Shown one piece after another: positions 23,823 through 33,377 of a stretch of DNA of 38,559 bases. The stretch spans positions 1 to 38,559 of the forward strand of contig NZ_SUNH01000025.1 of NCBI RefSeq assembly GCF_005048265.1, given 5' to 3'. The translations under genes and the position numbers were made by a program. The first letter of the stretch is position 1, and every line of letters starts with the position of its first letter. The DNA is from Paracoccus hibiscisoli (GTDB taxonomy: Bacteria; Pseudomonadota; Alphaproteobacteria; Rhodobacterales; Rhodobacteraceae). The notes under the pieces were generated by a model, which saw only the letters and a list, made by a program, of their open reading frames with translations, searched no databases and was not told the DNA's origin.

Positions 23823-26800
23823 GCTGCCCTTCTTACGTCGAATTGCAGGTCACCTCCCAGTTCTCCTTCCTGCGCGGGGCGTCCTCGGCCGAGGAACTGT
23901 TCGCCACCGCTGCCCTGATGGGGATGGAGGCCCTGGCCGTCTCCGATCGCAACTCGCTGGCCGGGATCGTGCGCGCGCATGTGGCGGCAAAGGAGACCGG
24001 CGTCCGGCTGATCGTCGGCTGCCGGCTGGACCTGGCCTGCGGCATGTCGCTGCTGGTCTATCCGACCGACCGCCCGGCCTATTCTCGTCTCTGCCGCTTG
24101 CTGTCGGTCGGCAAGGGGCGGGCCGGAAAGGGCAAGTGCCACCTGGAATGGTCGGACGTGGCCGCCGCCTGCGAGGGCCTGATCGGCATCCTGATCCCCG
24201 ACCAGGCGGATGATCTCTGCGCCCTCCAGCTGCGCCGGATGCGCGAGGCCTTTGGCGACCGCGCTCATCTGGCCCTGACCCTGCGCCGGCGCCCGAACGA
24301 CCAGCTGCGGCTGCACGAACTATTGAACCTCGCCGCCCGCCTGCGCGTGGCGACCGTGGTCACCAATGACGTGCTGTTCCACACCCCCGACCGTCGCATT
24401 CTGCAGGACGTGGTCACCGCGATCCGCCACAACACTACCGTCGACGCCCTGGGCTTTCGCCGCGAGCGTCACGCCGACCGCTACCTGAAGACGCCTGTGG
24501 AGATGCACCGGCTGTTCAGCCGCTACCCCGAAGCGCTGGTCCGCTCGGCCCGGATCGCGGAGGCCTGCCGCTTCTCGCTCGACGAGCTGGAATACCAGTA
24601 TCCCGAGGAGCGCGACGATCCCACCGTGACCGCCCAGGCCACGCTGGAGCGGCAGACCTGGGAGGGCGCGTCTGAGCGCTATCCCGAAGGCGTCCCGACC
24701 GAGGTCACCGCCAGCCTGCACCATGAGCTGCGCCTGATCGACCGGCTGGACTATGCCCCCTACTTCCTGACTGTGAACAGCATCGTCCGCTTCGCCCGCT
24801 CGCGCGATATCCTCTGCCAGGGCCGGGGGTCGGCCGCGAACTCGGCCGTGTGCTTCGTGCTGGGGATCACCTCCATCGATCCGGGGCGCAACGATCTGCT
24901 GTTCGAGCGCTTCGTCAGCGAGGAGCGCCGCGAGCCGCCCGACATCGACGTGGACTTCGAGCACGAGCGGCGCGAGGAGGTGATCCAGTGGATCTACCGC
25001 ACCTATGGCCGCGACCGCGCCGCGCTGACCGCCGTGGTGATCCGCTATCGCACCAAGGGCGCGCTGCGCGACGTGGGCAAGGCCCTGGGCCTGCCCGAGG
25101 ATCTGATCCGGGCGCTGTCCAGCCAGATCTGGGCCTGGTCCGAGGAGGGGATCGCCGATGACGAGCTGCGCGCACTGAACCTCAACCCGGATGACCGCCG
25201 CCTGCGCCTGACGCTGGAGCTGGCCGCACAGCTGCGCGGCATGCCCCGGCACCTCAGCCAGCATCCGGGCGGCTTCGTCCTGACCCATGACCGCCTGGAC
25301 GACCTGGTCCCCATCGAGCCGGCAGCGATGGAGGATCGCCAGATCATCGAATGGGACAAGGACGACATCGAGGCGCTGCGCTTCATGAAGGTCGACGTGC
25401 TGGCGCTCGGCATGCTGACCTGCATGGCCAAGGGGCTGCAGCTGCTGGCCGAGCACAAGGACATCCGCCACGACCTGGCAAACATCCCGGCCGAGGATCC
25501 GCGCACCTATGCGATGATCCGCAAGGCCGACACGCTCGGCACCTTCCAGATCGAGTCACGCGCGCAGATGTCGATGCTGCCGCGCCTGCGGCCGCGCACC
25601 TTCTACGACCTGGTCGTGCAGGTGGCGATCGTCCGACCCGGTCCGATCCAGGGCGACATGGTCCATCCCTATCTGCGCCGCCGCGCGGGACAGGAGGCCG
25701 TGAACTTCCCCACCCCCGAGCTGGAGAAGGTGCTGGGCAAGACCCTCGGCGTGCCGCTCTTCCAGGAGCAGGCCATGCGGGTCGCCATCGAATGCGCGGG
25801 CTTCACGCCCGGCGAGGCCGACATGCTGCGCAAATCCATGGCGACCTTCAAGTTCACCGGCGGGGTGTCCCGGTTCCGCGACAAGCTGATCGAGGGAATG
25901 GTGGCCCGCGACTACGACCGCGACTTTGCCGAGCGGACCTTCCGCCAGCTGGAGGGCTTCGGCAGCTACGGCTTTCCGGAAAGCCATGCGGCGAGCTTCG
26001 CGCTGATCTCCTATGCCTCGGCCTGGCTGAAGTGCTGGCATCCGGACGTCTTCTGCGCGGCGCTCCTGAACAGCCAGCCGATGGGCTTCTATGCCCCCGC
26101 CCAGATCGTGCGCGACGCCCGCGACCACGGGGTCGAGGTTCGCCCGGTCTGCATCAACGCCTCGCATTGGGACTGCACGCTGGAGCCGCTGGAGGACGGT
26201 CGGCGCTTCGCGGTCCGGCTCGGGCTGCGGATGGTCAAGGGCCTCGCCAACGCTCATGCGGCAGCGATCGTGCTCGGCCGCGCCGATCAGCCCTTCGCCT
26301 CGGTCGAGGATCTCTGGCGCCGCGTGCGCGTGCCTGTCGTTGCCCTGACCCGGATCGCCGAGGCCGACGGCTTCCGCCCTGCCCTGCGCCTCGGGCGCCG
26401 CGAGGCGCTGTGGCACCTCAAGGGGCTGGCCGACGAGGACCTGCCCCTCTTCACCGCCGCCGAGGCGCGCGCAGCGCCCCCGGAGTTCGCCGAGCCCACC
26501 GTCGTCCTGCGCCCGATGGCCGCCGGGCGCGAGGTGGTCGAGGATTACGGCCATACCGGCCTGTCGCTGCGCCGCCACCCGGTGGCCTTCCTGCGCGAGG
26601 ATCTGACCCGACGCCGGATGATCCCCTGCGCGGAAGCGATGGCCTCCCGCAACCGCCGCCGCTGCGAGGTGGCGGGCATCGTGCTGGTCCGCCAGCGCCC
26701 CGGCTCAGCCAAGGGGGTGATGTTCATCACGCTGGAAGATGAGACCGGCATCGCCAACCTGGTCGTCTGGCCCAAGGTCTTCGAGGCCAACCGACGCACC

Positions 26801-27076
26801 ATCCTCGGTGCGGGCATGATCGCCGTCGCCGGCCACGTGCAGCGCGAGGGCGAGGTGGTCCACCTAGTCGTCCACCGCATCACCGACCTGTCAGCTGATC
26901 TTACCAGCATTGGCCAGCGCGGCGACGCCTTCCCGCTCACCCATGGCCGGGGGGATGAGTTCAGGGCGACCAGCGGGACCCTGACGGGCAACACGGGGAC
27001 GCCGACGCCGCGCGACATCTATATCCCGGATCTTCGTATCGATAGCGTCAGGGTGAAGACGAAGGACTTTCGGTAG
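23819..27076 (+). CDS. dnaE2: Error-prone DNA polymerase DnaE2 (ImuC)
   Basis: This C-family polymerase of 1085 residues performs translesion synthesis in the imuA-imuB-dnaE2 mutasome. The N-terminal PHP domain begins [18 protein letters not shown]. Catalytic acidic residues are in [17 protein letters not shown] at about residue 375. [13 protein letters not shown]-like palm motifs and [13 protein letters not shown] follow, and an OB-fold ([20 protein letters not shown]) lies in the last 140 residues. ATG 23819 overlaps the imuB stop and gives the usual DnaE2 length; the frame is open further upstream but only inside imuB. It appears complete. The stop is 218 bases before an IS element. Confidence 0.95.
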   Translation: MSCPSYVELQVTSQFSFLRGASSAEELFATAALMGMEALAVSDRNSLAGIVRAHVAAKETGVRLIVGCRLDLACGMSLLVYPTDRPAYSRLCRLLSVGKGRAGKGKCHLEWSDVAAACEGLIGILIPDQADDLCALQLRRMREAFGDRAHLALTLRRRPNDQLRLHELLNLAARLRVATVVTNDVLFHTPDRRILQDVVTAIRHNTTVDALGFRRERHADRYLKTPVEMHRLFSRYPEALVRSARIAEACRFSLDELEYQYPEERDDPTVTAQATLERQTWEGASERYPEGVPTEVTASLHHELRLIDRLDYAPYFLTVNSIVRFARSRDILCQGRGSAANSAVCFVLGITSIDPGRNDLLFERFVSEERREPPDIDVDFEHERREEVIQWIYRTYGRDRAALTAVVIRYRTKGALRDVGKALGLPEDLIRALSSQIWAWSEEGIADDELRALNLNPDDRRLRLTLELAAQLRGMPRHLSQHPGGFVLTHDRLDDLVPIEPAAMEDRQIIEWDKDDIEALRFMKVDVLALGMLTCMAKGLQLLAEHKDIRHDLANIPAEDPRTYAMIRKADTLGTFQIESRAQMSMLPRLRPRTFYDLVVQVAIVRPGPIQGDMVHPYLRRRAGQEAVNFPTPELEKVLGKTLGVPLFQEQAMRVAIECAGFTPGEADMLRKSMATFKFTGGVSRFRDKLIEGMVARDYDRDFAERTFRQLEGFGSYGFPESHAASFALISYASAWLKCWHPDVFCAALLNSQPMGFYAPAQIVRDARDHGVEVRPVCINASHWDCTLEPLEDGRRFAVRLGLRMVKGLANAHAAAIVLGRADQPFASVEDLWRRVRVPVVALTRIAEADGFRPALRLGRREALWHLKGLADEDLPLFTAAEARAAPPEFAEPTVVLRPMAAGREVVEDYGHTGLSLRRHPVAFLREDLTRRRMIPCAEAMASRNRRRCEVAGIVLVRQRPGSAKGVMFITLEDETGIANLVVWPKVFEANRRTILGAGMIAVAGHVQREGEVVHLVVHRITDLSADLTSIGQRGDAFPLTHGRGDEFRATSGTLTGNTGTPTPRDIYIPDLRIDSVRVKTKDFR

Positions 27077-27361
27077 ACGGAACCAAGGTGCAGGTCGCCT
27101 CGATGGTCGGGCGACACGAAGGGCGGTGAGCGGACTTGCGGCGGCGCGGCGAACCAGCGGCCTCAGAACGCAGGAGCGGTCATTCGTTGCAAGCGAAGCA
27201 CCGTTGGCGCTTTGACCGACCCGAAGGGCGGAAAGCCGTCTATCGGCACTGCAGCATGGTAACCGCAGCGAGCGCGGAGATCGGTCGTTCGTGCTGACCT
27301 GCCCCCCGGAATGTCCCTCGCTCTAATGTAGAGTTTGCTTCATCACGAAGGAGCAGACGAC

Positions 27362-27544
27362 ATGAGGAAAAGCCGCTTCACCGAGGCGCAGATCATTGGG
27401 ATGATCAAGGAGCAAGAAGCCGGAATGGCGACGGCGGAGGTCTGTCGCCGTCACGGTCTCAGCCCGGCCACGTTCTACAAGCTCAAGGCCAAGTATGGGG
27501 GCATGGACGTGTCCGATGCCCAGAGGCTGAGGGCGCTGGAATGA
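27362..27544 (+). CDS. IS3-family OrfA, helix-turn-helix half (ends at in-frame TGA)
   Basis: The 60 residues MRKSRFTEAQIIGMI ... RRHGLSPATFYKLKAKYGG ... LRALE form the DNA-binding half of OrfA. AAGGAG precedes the ATG. A TGA at 27542-27544 stops translation exactly where relatives continue into the zipper. Downstream the same frame reopens, so the interruption is an inserted linker of about 12 codons rather than a frameshift. An ATG overlaps the TGA (ATGA), but it opens only a 13-codon frame. Confidence 0.8.
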   Translation: MRKSRFTEAQIIGMIKEQEAGMATAEVCRRHGLSPATFYKLKAKYGGMDVSDAQRLRALE

Positions 27545-27556
27545 GGCGCAAGCGCC

Positions 27557-27661
27557 ATGGGTCCGAGCGCCGCGCCGAATGAGAATAGCAAGCTGAAGCG
27601 ACTCCTGGCAGACGCCATGCTCGACAATATCGTGCTGAAGGATCTCTTGGGAAAGCCCTGA
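27557..27661 (+). CDS. IS3-family OrfA, leucine-zipper half
   Basis: From ATG 27557 this frame encodes 34 residues, including [20 protein letters not shown] and KDLLGKP, the coiled-coil end of OrfA. It is in the same frame as the DNA-binding half but separated by a TGA. It ends on GGGAAAG (27649-27655), an X-XXY-YYZ slippery heptamer that permits the -1 shift into OrfB typical of IS3 elements. It must be reached by stop read-through or re-initiation; otherwise the OrfAB fusion would lack the DNA-binding domain. Confidence 0.6.
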   Translation: MGPSAAPNENSKLKRLLADAMLDNIVLKDLLGKP

Positions 27662-28557
27662 CGACACCGAACGCGCGGCGGGGCGCGGTGCTCAAGGCGA
27701 TGCGGGATCATGCCATCTCGCAACGCCGGGCCTGCGTTCTGGTCGGTGTCGATCCGAAGACGGTGCGGCGCGAGCGGCCGCCCGACAATCCGGAGATCCG
27801 CACAGCGATGCAGGAAATCGCCGCCGTGCGCCGGCGGTTCGGCTATCGGCGCATCGGGCTGCTGCTGGAGCGCAGGGGCATGCTGATGAACCCGAAGAAG
27901 CTGTATCGGCTCTACCGCGACGAAGGGTTGCCGGTGCGGCGCAGGCGCGGCCGCAAACGGGCGCGCGGCACGCGCACACCGATGCCCTTGGCCATAATGC
28001 CGAACCAGCGCTGGTCGCTGGATTTCGTGGCGGACACGTTCGGGGCGTCGCGCAAGTTCCGGATCCTGGCGGTGATCGACGATTGCTGCCGCGAGAACCT
28101 GTGTCTGGTCGCCGACACCAGCATCTCGGGCGCGAGGGTGGCCCGCGAACTGGATGTGCTGGTCAGGATCTATGGAAAGCCGGCTTGCATCGTCAGTGAC
28201 AATGGGACGGAGTTCACCAGCCGGGCCATCCTGAAGTGGGCCGATCAGAACGACGTTGCCTGGCATTACATCGATCCCGGCAAGCCGCAGCAGAATGCCT
28301 TCATCGAAAGCTTCAACGGCAGCCTGCGCGACGAGCTGCTGAACGAGGAGATCTTCGACACCCTGGACGACGCCCGCCGAAAGATCGCCCTCTGGCGCTA
28401 CGACTACAACGCTGTCAGGCCGCACTCCTCGCTCGGCAACCTGACGCCGCTCGAAGCGCGCCGGACGCTTGCGCTCCCTGATGGCTCCGCGCCCGGCGCG
28501 CTTGCCATGAAACCACCCCCCGAATACCAATCTCAAACCGGCAGACTCTCGTTATGA
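27658..28557 (+). CDS. IS3-family transposase OrfB, DDE catalytic subunit
   Basis: OrfB is intact: an HTH_21-like part ([34 protein letters not shown]) is followed by the rve integrase core with the DDE residues in [17 protein letters not shown] and [12 protein letters not shown]. Coordinates begin where the -1 frame opens after the slippery site; the first conventional start is GTG 27688. It is normally made as an OrfAB frameshift fusion. It catalyses cutting and joining at the element's ends. Confidence 0.93.
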   Translation: MTTPNARRGAVLKAMRDHAISQRRACVLVGVDPKTVRRERPPDNPEIRTAMQEIAAVRRRFGYRRIGLLLERRGMLMNPKKLYRLYRDEGLPVRRRRGRKRARGTRTPMPLAIMPNQRWSLDFVADTFGASRKFRILAVIDDCCRENLCLVADTSISGARVARELDVLVRIYGKPACIVSDNGTEFTSRAILKWADQNDVAWHYIDPGKPQQNAFIESFNGSLRDELLNEEIFDTLDDARRKIALWRYDYNAVRPHSSLGNLTPLEARRTLALPDGSAPGALAMKPPPEYQSQTGRLSL

Positions 28558-28794
28558 TCGAGGGACCAACGGGGGGCAGGTCAGTGCAAATGGAGCGGAC
28601 GGAACTCTGGTTTCTCGTTCAATTGGCTACTACCGTCGTTTCAAGCTATCAACTATTCGATCAAATCGGTAGTTCGGAACTGGAATTTTAAGTGGGATGC
28701 GCGGAGAGGGTCGAGCACAGGATCTGCGACGCGCTCATGCAGGTCCGGACGCGTATCGAGAGCCAAGGCATGCTTCACTGAGCGCGAGGCACCC

Positions 28795-29646
28795 TTATGC
28801 GGGATCCTCAGAGGGCATAGGCTGTCCTGCGGTTATCCCCATATAGGAAAGCAGATGTAGGCCAAGCTGGGAGACCACGTATCTGTCGACCTCGCTTGAC
28901 TTGCGCTTGCGTGTCTTTTTCCCCACCTCATAAGTCTCTATCTTATAGTCTGCCTCGGTCAGGCCCAGAGCCCTCAGGTCCGCCTCCGCAACTTGGAACG
29001 CGACACGCTCATCGTGTTCGACGTATAGGATGAACTCGCCGTCGAGCGTGCGGATTTCAGACGGGTTCGTAAGCCCCTTTGGCGTATCCTGAACCGGTTG
29101 GCCGTAATGAAAGCTCTCGCGCTCGCCGGAGGCCGGGTATTTCATGAGGCGTGTAGGGTTGTAGAAGCGCGTCGGCAGGGTCATAAAATGAAGCGCAATG
29201 ATGTGGTGCTCAGTCATCCTGTCGACTAGGGTCAGCATGACTTGTGCGTGTGAGGCGCTGGCCGCCTCTTTCGATGTCACGCCCCTTACGACGACCTCTT
29301 TCAGGGCCTCGAGCTTCCGGGCGCCAGAGGAGCGTGTGGCGGCTTGGATTGAGCGAAGGAGGAGGGCGGAAACCTCCTCATTGTTTCGGAGATCCTCAAC
29401 GGTGATCATTCCGGCCCGCTCCAACATCGTAAACCTCTCATCGAGATCCATGATGAAGCGGTCCCTTCGCCTCACACCCGGGTCCGTGACGATCAGATCA
29501 AATGTTTCGTTTAGCACAGTGCTTGCGGACGGATCAGTGAGAACCCCCGCCGTCGCCTTGAAGAAGAACGACCCGATTTTGTAGAGCCTCTCCGAGTTCG
29601 TAGCGACCCTCAGGTCGTCCTTTGCATCTTTACCGCTGCGTGACAT
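28795..29646 (-). CDS. Uncharacterised protein (283 aa), last gene of a three-gene unit
   Basis: The product is soluble and mixed alpha/beta, with no motif I can assign. Conserved-looking stretches are LNETFDLIVTDPGVRRRDRF, MLTLVDRMTEHHIIALHFM and GEFILYVEHDERVAF. The C-terminal part (KIETYEVGKKTRKRKSSEVDRYV) is basic. ATG 29646 has GAGGG six bases upstream; an ATG at 29658 is also in frame but abuts its possible ribosome-binding site. It lies 51 bases after the 90-aa gene on the same strand. The codon pattern supports a real gene; its genomic setting (IS elements, dGTPase nearby) hints at defence, which is only inference. Confidence 0.7.
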   Translation of the reverse strand: MSRSGKDAKDDLRVATNSERLYKIGSFFFKATAGVLTDPSASTVLNETFDLIVTDPGVRRRDRFIMDLDERFTMLERAGMITVEDLRNNEEVSALLLRSIQAATRSSGARKLEALKEVVVRGVTSKEAASASHAQVMLTLVDRMTEHHIIALHFMTLPTRFYNPTRLMKYPASGERESFHYGQPVQDTPKGLTNPSEIRTLDGEFILYVEHDERVAFQVAEADLRALGLTEADYKIETYEVGKKTRKRKSSEVDRYVVSQLGLHLLSYMGITAGQPMPSEDPA

Positions 29647-29697
29647 TCGCACCCTCATCCTCCGATAGCCATAGAGATGGCGGAAGGAGCCAACTCT

Positions 29698-29970
29698 TCA
29701 AGCGGGCGCCGCCATCACGTCCACCTCCTCTGGAAAAGCCTCCTCGCTATACATCCAGAAGTGATCCATCCGCGTTTCCGGGACCCCCGCCACGGTCTCC
29801 CAAAACTGCTGAAGTGCAACGGCAAGATCAGTGGCAGAAATGTCCGGATGACGATGAGTCGCGGTGTTTGCGCGCCTCACAAATCCTGCGTCTTGTAGGA
29901 CACGTTGCAGCCGGTTCCAGAGCCTGCCGTTCTGGTCGTGCTGCAGAGAGAAACGAATGATCGCTTGCAC
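29698..29970 (-). CDS. Small protein of unknown function (90 aa), middle gene
   Basis: Starting from GTG 29970 the product begins with MQAIIRFSLQHDQN followed by LWNRLQRVLQDAGF and LAVALQQFWETVAG; the beta-alpha-beta order suggests a small ferredoxin-like fold of the kind seen in VapD/Cas2-type proteins. This is a structural guess. The end contains DHFWMYSEEAFPEE. It begins 14 bases after the stop of the preceding gene, with GAGG upstream, so the two are co-translated. Function is unknown. Confidence 0.6.
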   Translation of the reverse strand: MQAIIRFSLQHDQNGRLWNRLQRVLQDAGFVRRANTATHRHPDISATDLAVALQQFWETVAGVPETRMDHFWMYSEEAFPEEVDVMAAPA

Positions 29971-29984
29971 CGCCTCGGCCTCGA

Positions 29985-30278
29985 TCAGAAGAGATCGATA
30001 TAGGTGTCGGTCGGGGTTGGCCAGTTATCTCTTAGGACTTTTTCGATCCTCGCAACGAACTTGTCGTCAGCAGCGGCTGTCGGCCCAGTATAACCGTTGT
30101 GAGCTTGCCAGGTCTCGAGACGGAAAGCGAGGTCGTCGGTATCCTGGTTTCCAACGACATCTGAGAGATAAGCCTTGCCGTCCTTTGTCACACGCAACTG
30201 CCTGTGTCGGCTGTCGTCTTTCGACGCGAGCAGGTCGGCAACGTCTTGTTTCGTGAAGTCGTTCAGGTCGATCAGCAT
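29985..30278 (-). CDS. Small protein of unknown function (97 aa), first gene of the unit
   Basis: The product begins MLIDLNDFTKQDVADLLAS and is acidic and helical, with GKAYLSDVVGNQDTDDLAFR and a C-terminus TPTDTYIDLF. ATG 30278 is supported by GGGGGA six bases upstream; an in-frame start at 30311 has no such site. It opens the three-gene leftward unit. I recognise no family; it might be a regulator or small partner of the two following proteins. Confidence 0.6.
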   Translation of the reverse strand: MLIDLNDFTKQDVADLLASKDDSRHRQLRVTKDGKAYLSDVVGNQDTDDLAFRLETWQAHNGYTGPTAAADDKFVARIEKVLRDNWPTPTDTYIDLF

Positions 30279-30348
30279 GTGTGGTCCCCCGTGAAAATGC
30301 ATGTTTACCATTAGTTATTTTGCGCGGGGTTTGCTATTTCAAAAGTTG

Positions 30349-30450
30349 TTACTTTCCAAGAATCCACGTCGGCGCGGTGAGCATCACGAGTATGATCAGC
30401 GTGAACGAAAAGACGTTTTCAAGCTCCATCTCGAAGGCTATTCCGGACAC
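30349..30450 (-). CDS. Possible tiny membrane protein (33 aa)
   Basis: From GTG 30450 (or ATG 30429) the frame ends MELENVFSFTLIILVMLTAP plus five more residues, a single transmembrane helix. It immediately follows a decayed membrane-protein frame and may be the last piece of the same locus. There is no strong ribosome-binding site. Confidence 0.3.
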   Translation of the reverse strand: MSGIAFEMELENVFSFTLIILVMLTAPTWILGK

Positions 30451-30452
30451 GC

Positions 30453-30773
30453 CTAGAAGGCGAGCGGGAGGTCCAGGAGAGTAACGTCGATCCTTGCTAT
30501 GATCGCGACACACCCCACAACGATAGCGCAGAGCAGGGTAATCCATCCTTAGTTGCCGACATCCGCGAAGGCGAACGCGAGGAACGAGTAAACGAAGAAG
30601 ATCCAGAACGCGGCGACTGTCTGTAAGTCGTTTTGCCGCTCAGTCTCGAAGAAGACGTAGGCCATGCCGGCGGCAAGGACAGCGACGGCGGACAGTCCGA
30701 AGATGGGGGAAATCAGGCTCGCTTGTAAGCGTCCGGTCAGGGCGCGTGGTTTGACCAGTTCTACAGCAGGAGA
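30453..30773 (-). pseudogene. Decayed small membrane-protein gene(s)
   Basis: The frame from 30773 encodes two hydrophobic segments (ISPIFGLSAVAVLAAGMAYV and VAAFWIFFVYSFLAFAFADV). It then has an in-frame TAA at 30551-30549 and continues GWITLLCAIVVGCVAIIAR before a second stop at 30453. No usable start codon precedes the first segment; the first ATG is internal (30665). The alternating hydrophobic and charged pattern across a stop suggests a broken gene or two coupled small membrane proteins with a lost start. Function is unknown. Confidence 0.45.
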
Positions 30774-31002
30774 TCATTGACGTGACTGAACTTGCAGTCG
30801 GGAATGCAGGCAAGGGTTTCGGCGAACCGGCCGGGAACATGCGTAACCAGAAGAGCACAGTAGTGGTGAGAGTGCTGGCTGGGAGAAAGCTTTCTAGACA
30901 TCTGCTTCTATGGCTCGGTATTCTCCTTCAAACCTTCGGCCTCGCGGAAGCCAATATTTTGCGCGCTTTTTATGCTGATGTAGATTTTTGCTGGAGCCCT
31001 TT

Positions 31003-31722
31003 ATGAAACTTGTAAATGCCGAACTGCACGAAGTGCTAAGTGCAAAAAAGGTTACTCACCTCTTCCATGCAAATACGGTCGCCACGAGCACCTCTTTTAT
31101 TTTGGCAGGCGGACTATTGTCGAGAGGAGACGTCGAGCGCCGAAATATTTTTCAGACTCCTCAATCTTCGGATGAAGATGATAAAAAATTTGACGTATGG
31201 AACGATATCTTTCTTGATGCTGAGGATTTACACAAAAAATTTCAACGTCAAAATAAGTATGGCCCGGTTTTATTCAAATTTAGAATTGATTTCTTGCTGC
31301 AAGGTGATCTTGATGTTTGGGTCACTAAGAGCAACCCGATATACTGGAGGGAAGGGCAGTCATCGAACGACCGATATTTTAAAGACACATCCGAATTGAT
31401 GAAAGCCTGGGATGAACCAGGCTCACAACAAAGGATGTTTACGATAAGAAAGCCGGGAGGCCCCGTTCTATTTCCATATCTTGATGAGATAACTATCGAT
31501 TATTTTGACGGAAATGTTTATGGTGAACAAGGCCTTCATGCTGGCACCATTGCAGTGCATTCCCTGTTTGCAGCGACAGAGAGCTTTAGGAGTTTGCGAA
31601 GCCTAGTGAAGACCAGAGAATGCACACCCAATTGTTACTGCGTCAAAAATATTAAAAATGAGTTGTCAAATTTGGAGCGCGCCCGGTTGTTTTGTCCCCG
31701 GGACCTCATTCATTCAGCATAG
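31003..31722 (+). CDS. Uncharacterised AT-rich protein, possible DarT/ADP-ribosyltransferase-like fold
   Basis: This encodes 239 residues. CTGGAG six bases upstream supports ATG 31003. The N-terminal part VTHLFHANTVATSTSFILAGGLLSRGDVERRN resembles the opening of ADP-ribosyltransferase-like toxins (His, then GLLSR), and NKYGPVLFKFRIDFL and DVWVTKSNPIYW follow; this is a weak, by-eye similarity. The C-terminus has a Cys cluster (ECTPNCYC). Codon use is clearly more AT-rich than the surrounding DNA, indicating recent acquisition. It precedes a dGTPase-like gene by about 200 bases on the same strand. A defence or toxin role is inference. Confidence 0.65.
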   Translation: MKLVNAELHEVLSAKKVTHLFHANTVATSTSFILAGGLLSRGDVERRNIFQTPQSSDEDDKKFDVWNDIFLDAEDLHKKFQRQNKYGPVLFKFRIDFLLQGDLDVWVTKSNPIYWREGQSSNDRYFKDTSELMKAWDEPGSQQRMFTIRKPGGPVLFPYLDEITIDYFDGNVYGEQGLHAGTIAVHSLFAATESFRSLRSLVKTRECTPNCYCVKNIKNELSNLERARLFCPRDLIHSA

Positions 31723-31928
31723 TGTTTATTAGAACATTATAGTTTCGTCGCTAGTGCAGAGACGCGCATTTCGATTGGCTCAGGAGCCCTTAATTGGATC
31801 GTGGCAGCTTGGGAGCAAAACCATCAAATCATTCTGCAGCCGTTCCCGATGACTAAGGGAATCGCTGGGCTTAATTGATAAGCAAAAAGCGGCTTGCCTA
31901 CCACAAGATTTCTCTGCAGGCTGCGCAC

Positions 31929-33377
31929 ATGGAAACGAGTCATTGGAACGAGCGGCTTCATTCTTCGCCGCGTAATGATCACCGAACGGACTGGGAGCGC
32001 GACTATGCCCGCGTCGTCCATTCAGCCAGCTTTCGTCGTTTGCAAACAAAAACGCAGGTCCTTGGCCTTGGCGATGGCGACTTCTATCGCACACGACTTA
32101 CCCATTCAATGGAGGTCAGCCAAATCGGTGTATCGATCACTAAGAAGCTGTATCGAGAGGCCGAGGAGAGTTCTCCAGCCAAACGGTGGCTCCCGCATCC
32201 AATGTTAATGAACACGATATGCCTTGCCCATGACATCGGACACCCACCATTCGGCCATGGGGGAGAAGTTGCGCTGAACCGCTGTATGTTACCTTATGGC
32301 GGATTCGAAGGAAACGGTCAGACGCTTAGGATCGTGACCAAGCTGGAGAAATATGCCGAAGGTCACGGCATGAACCTGACCAGGCGGGCCGTGCTGGGCG
32401 TCCTCAAATACCCCGCACCGTTTAGCCAAGTTGTAGACTGGGACCTGTCCGGCGGCAAGCCGACGCCTGATCGGAAGACTGAGGTTAAACGCATCTCCGA
32501 CCTTCGTCATGACCGTTATCAAGCACGCATTCCGGATAGCTCGATATTTGTAGCGTGCGACTTTAAGCCGCCCAAATGCTACCTAGATAGCGAGCATGAG
32601 GACGTAGTGTTGCTTTGGGTCGCGAAGGATTTACCGGAATGGACCTCATTTTCTGAGGTCTTTCCGAAGCCGAAGCCCAACAGACACAAAAGGACCAAGT
32701 TCAAGTCGCTTGACACGTCGATCATGGAATTGGCAGACGACATTGCCTACGGTGTTCACGACTTGGAAGACGCCATTGGGGTTCGCTTGATTACCCGCCA
32801 CGGGTTTACCGATTGGTTTGAACACAATGAGAGTGGATTAAAACGGCAGGCAAGACTACAGCCCCTGCTGGATGCGCTATTTGAAGGCAATTTTGATCTG
32901 TTTACTGCCTCCCTATTTGACAATGGAACCCCGGATCGTAAGCGGGCTATCGGCAGGATGGTCGGATACTTTGTGGAGAACACCGTCTTCAGGGATGCCA
33001 ACCCGCAATTTTTAGAGCCTCTGTTCCGGTATCAGGCAACGTTCAAGTCCGAGGGAGGCGGGCTCGAGAGCGACGTTGAAAGTTCACTTGGAGTTCTGCA
33101 AGGGCTTCTGGTCGATCTCGTCATCAAAACACCTGCCGTTCAGCAATTGGAATTCAAAGGCCAAACAATAGTATGTAAACTGTTTGAAGCGTTTGCGACA
33201 GACCCCAAGCGTTTGCTGGGCCCCCGCGACTATGAGCGGACAATTCAAGGCGGCGGCGATACATCGACGCCCAGAGTTATATGCGACTACATTGCAGGGA
33301 TGACGGATGACTACGCCACAAATCGCTATCAACAACTTTTCGCACCGCGCGATGGGTCAGTTTTCGATAGGTTGTGA
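31929..33377 (+). CDS. dgt: dGTPase-like HD-domain phosphohydrolase
   Basis: The predicted enzyme converts dGTP (or other dNTPs) to the nucleoside plus triphosphate. HD-domain residues are visible: H59 in RTRLTHSMEV, H101-D102 in CLAHDIGHPPFGHGG, and a later Asp in MELADDIAYGVHDLEDA. The opening SSPRNDHRTDWERDYARVVHS matches the dGTPase family, whose members are about 450-510 residues; this one is 482. ATG 31929 is preferred; a TTG at 31875 is in frame. dGTPases are known both as housekeeping enzymes and as antiphage effectors that deplete dNTPs. The setting among mobile elements, with an AT-rich neighbour, favours the defensive role. Confidence 0.88.
   Translation: METSHWNERLHSSPRNDHRTDWERDYARVVHSASFRRLQTKTQVLGLGDGDFYRTRLTHSMEVSQIGVSITKKLYREAEESSPAKRWLPHPMLMNTICLAHDIGHPPFGHGGEVALNRCMLPYGGFEGNGQTLRIVTKLEKYAEGHGMNLTRRAVLGVLKYPAPFSQVVDWDLSGGKPTPDRKTEVKRISDLRHDRYQARIPDSSIFVACDFKPPKCYLDSEHEDVVLLWVAKDLPEWTSFSEVFPKPKPNRHKRTKFKSLDTSIMELADDIAYGVHDLEDAIGVRLITRHGFTDWFEHNESGLKRQARLQPLLDALFEGNFDLFTASLFDNGTPDRKRAIGRMVGYFVENTVFRDANPQFLEPLFRYQATFKSEGGGLESDVESSLGVLQGLLVDLVIKTPAVQQLEFKGQTIVCKLFEAFATDPKRLLGPRDYERTIQGGGDTSTPRVICDYIAGMTDDYATNRYQQLFAPRDGSVFDRL

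Larger units (their letters stand above)
27295..28583 (+). mobile_element. Complete IS3-family element (IS407-like), 1289 bp with 4-bp target duplication
   Basis: Terminal inverted repeats are TGACCTGCCCCCCG at 27295-27308 and its complement ending at 28583; the similarity continues to TCCCTCG on both sides. The flanks carry a 4-bp direct repeat, GTGC (27291-27294 and 28584-28587), as expected for the IS407 branch. OrfA is split (see below) while OrfB is intact. The clean duplication suggests a recent insertion, into noncoding sequence between dnaE2 and the 28795 gene. Confidence 0.92.

Noticed and set aside
27539..27582. Translational bypassing (gene-60-like hop) across the OrfA linker, suggested by GAATGAG repeated at both ends
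   Set aside because: Landing on the second GAA would put TGA in frame next, so the hop would not restore the zipper; re-initiation or read-through fits better.
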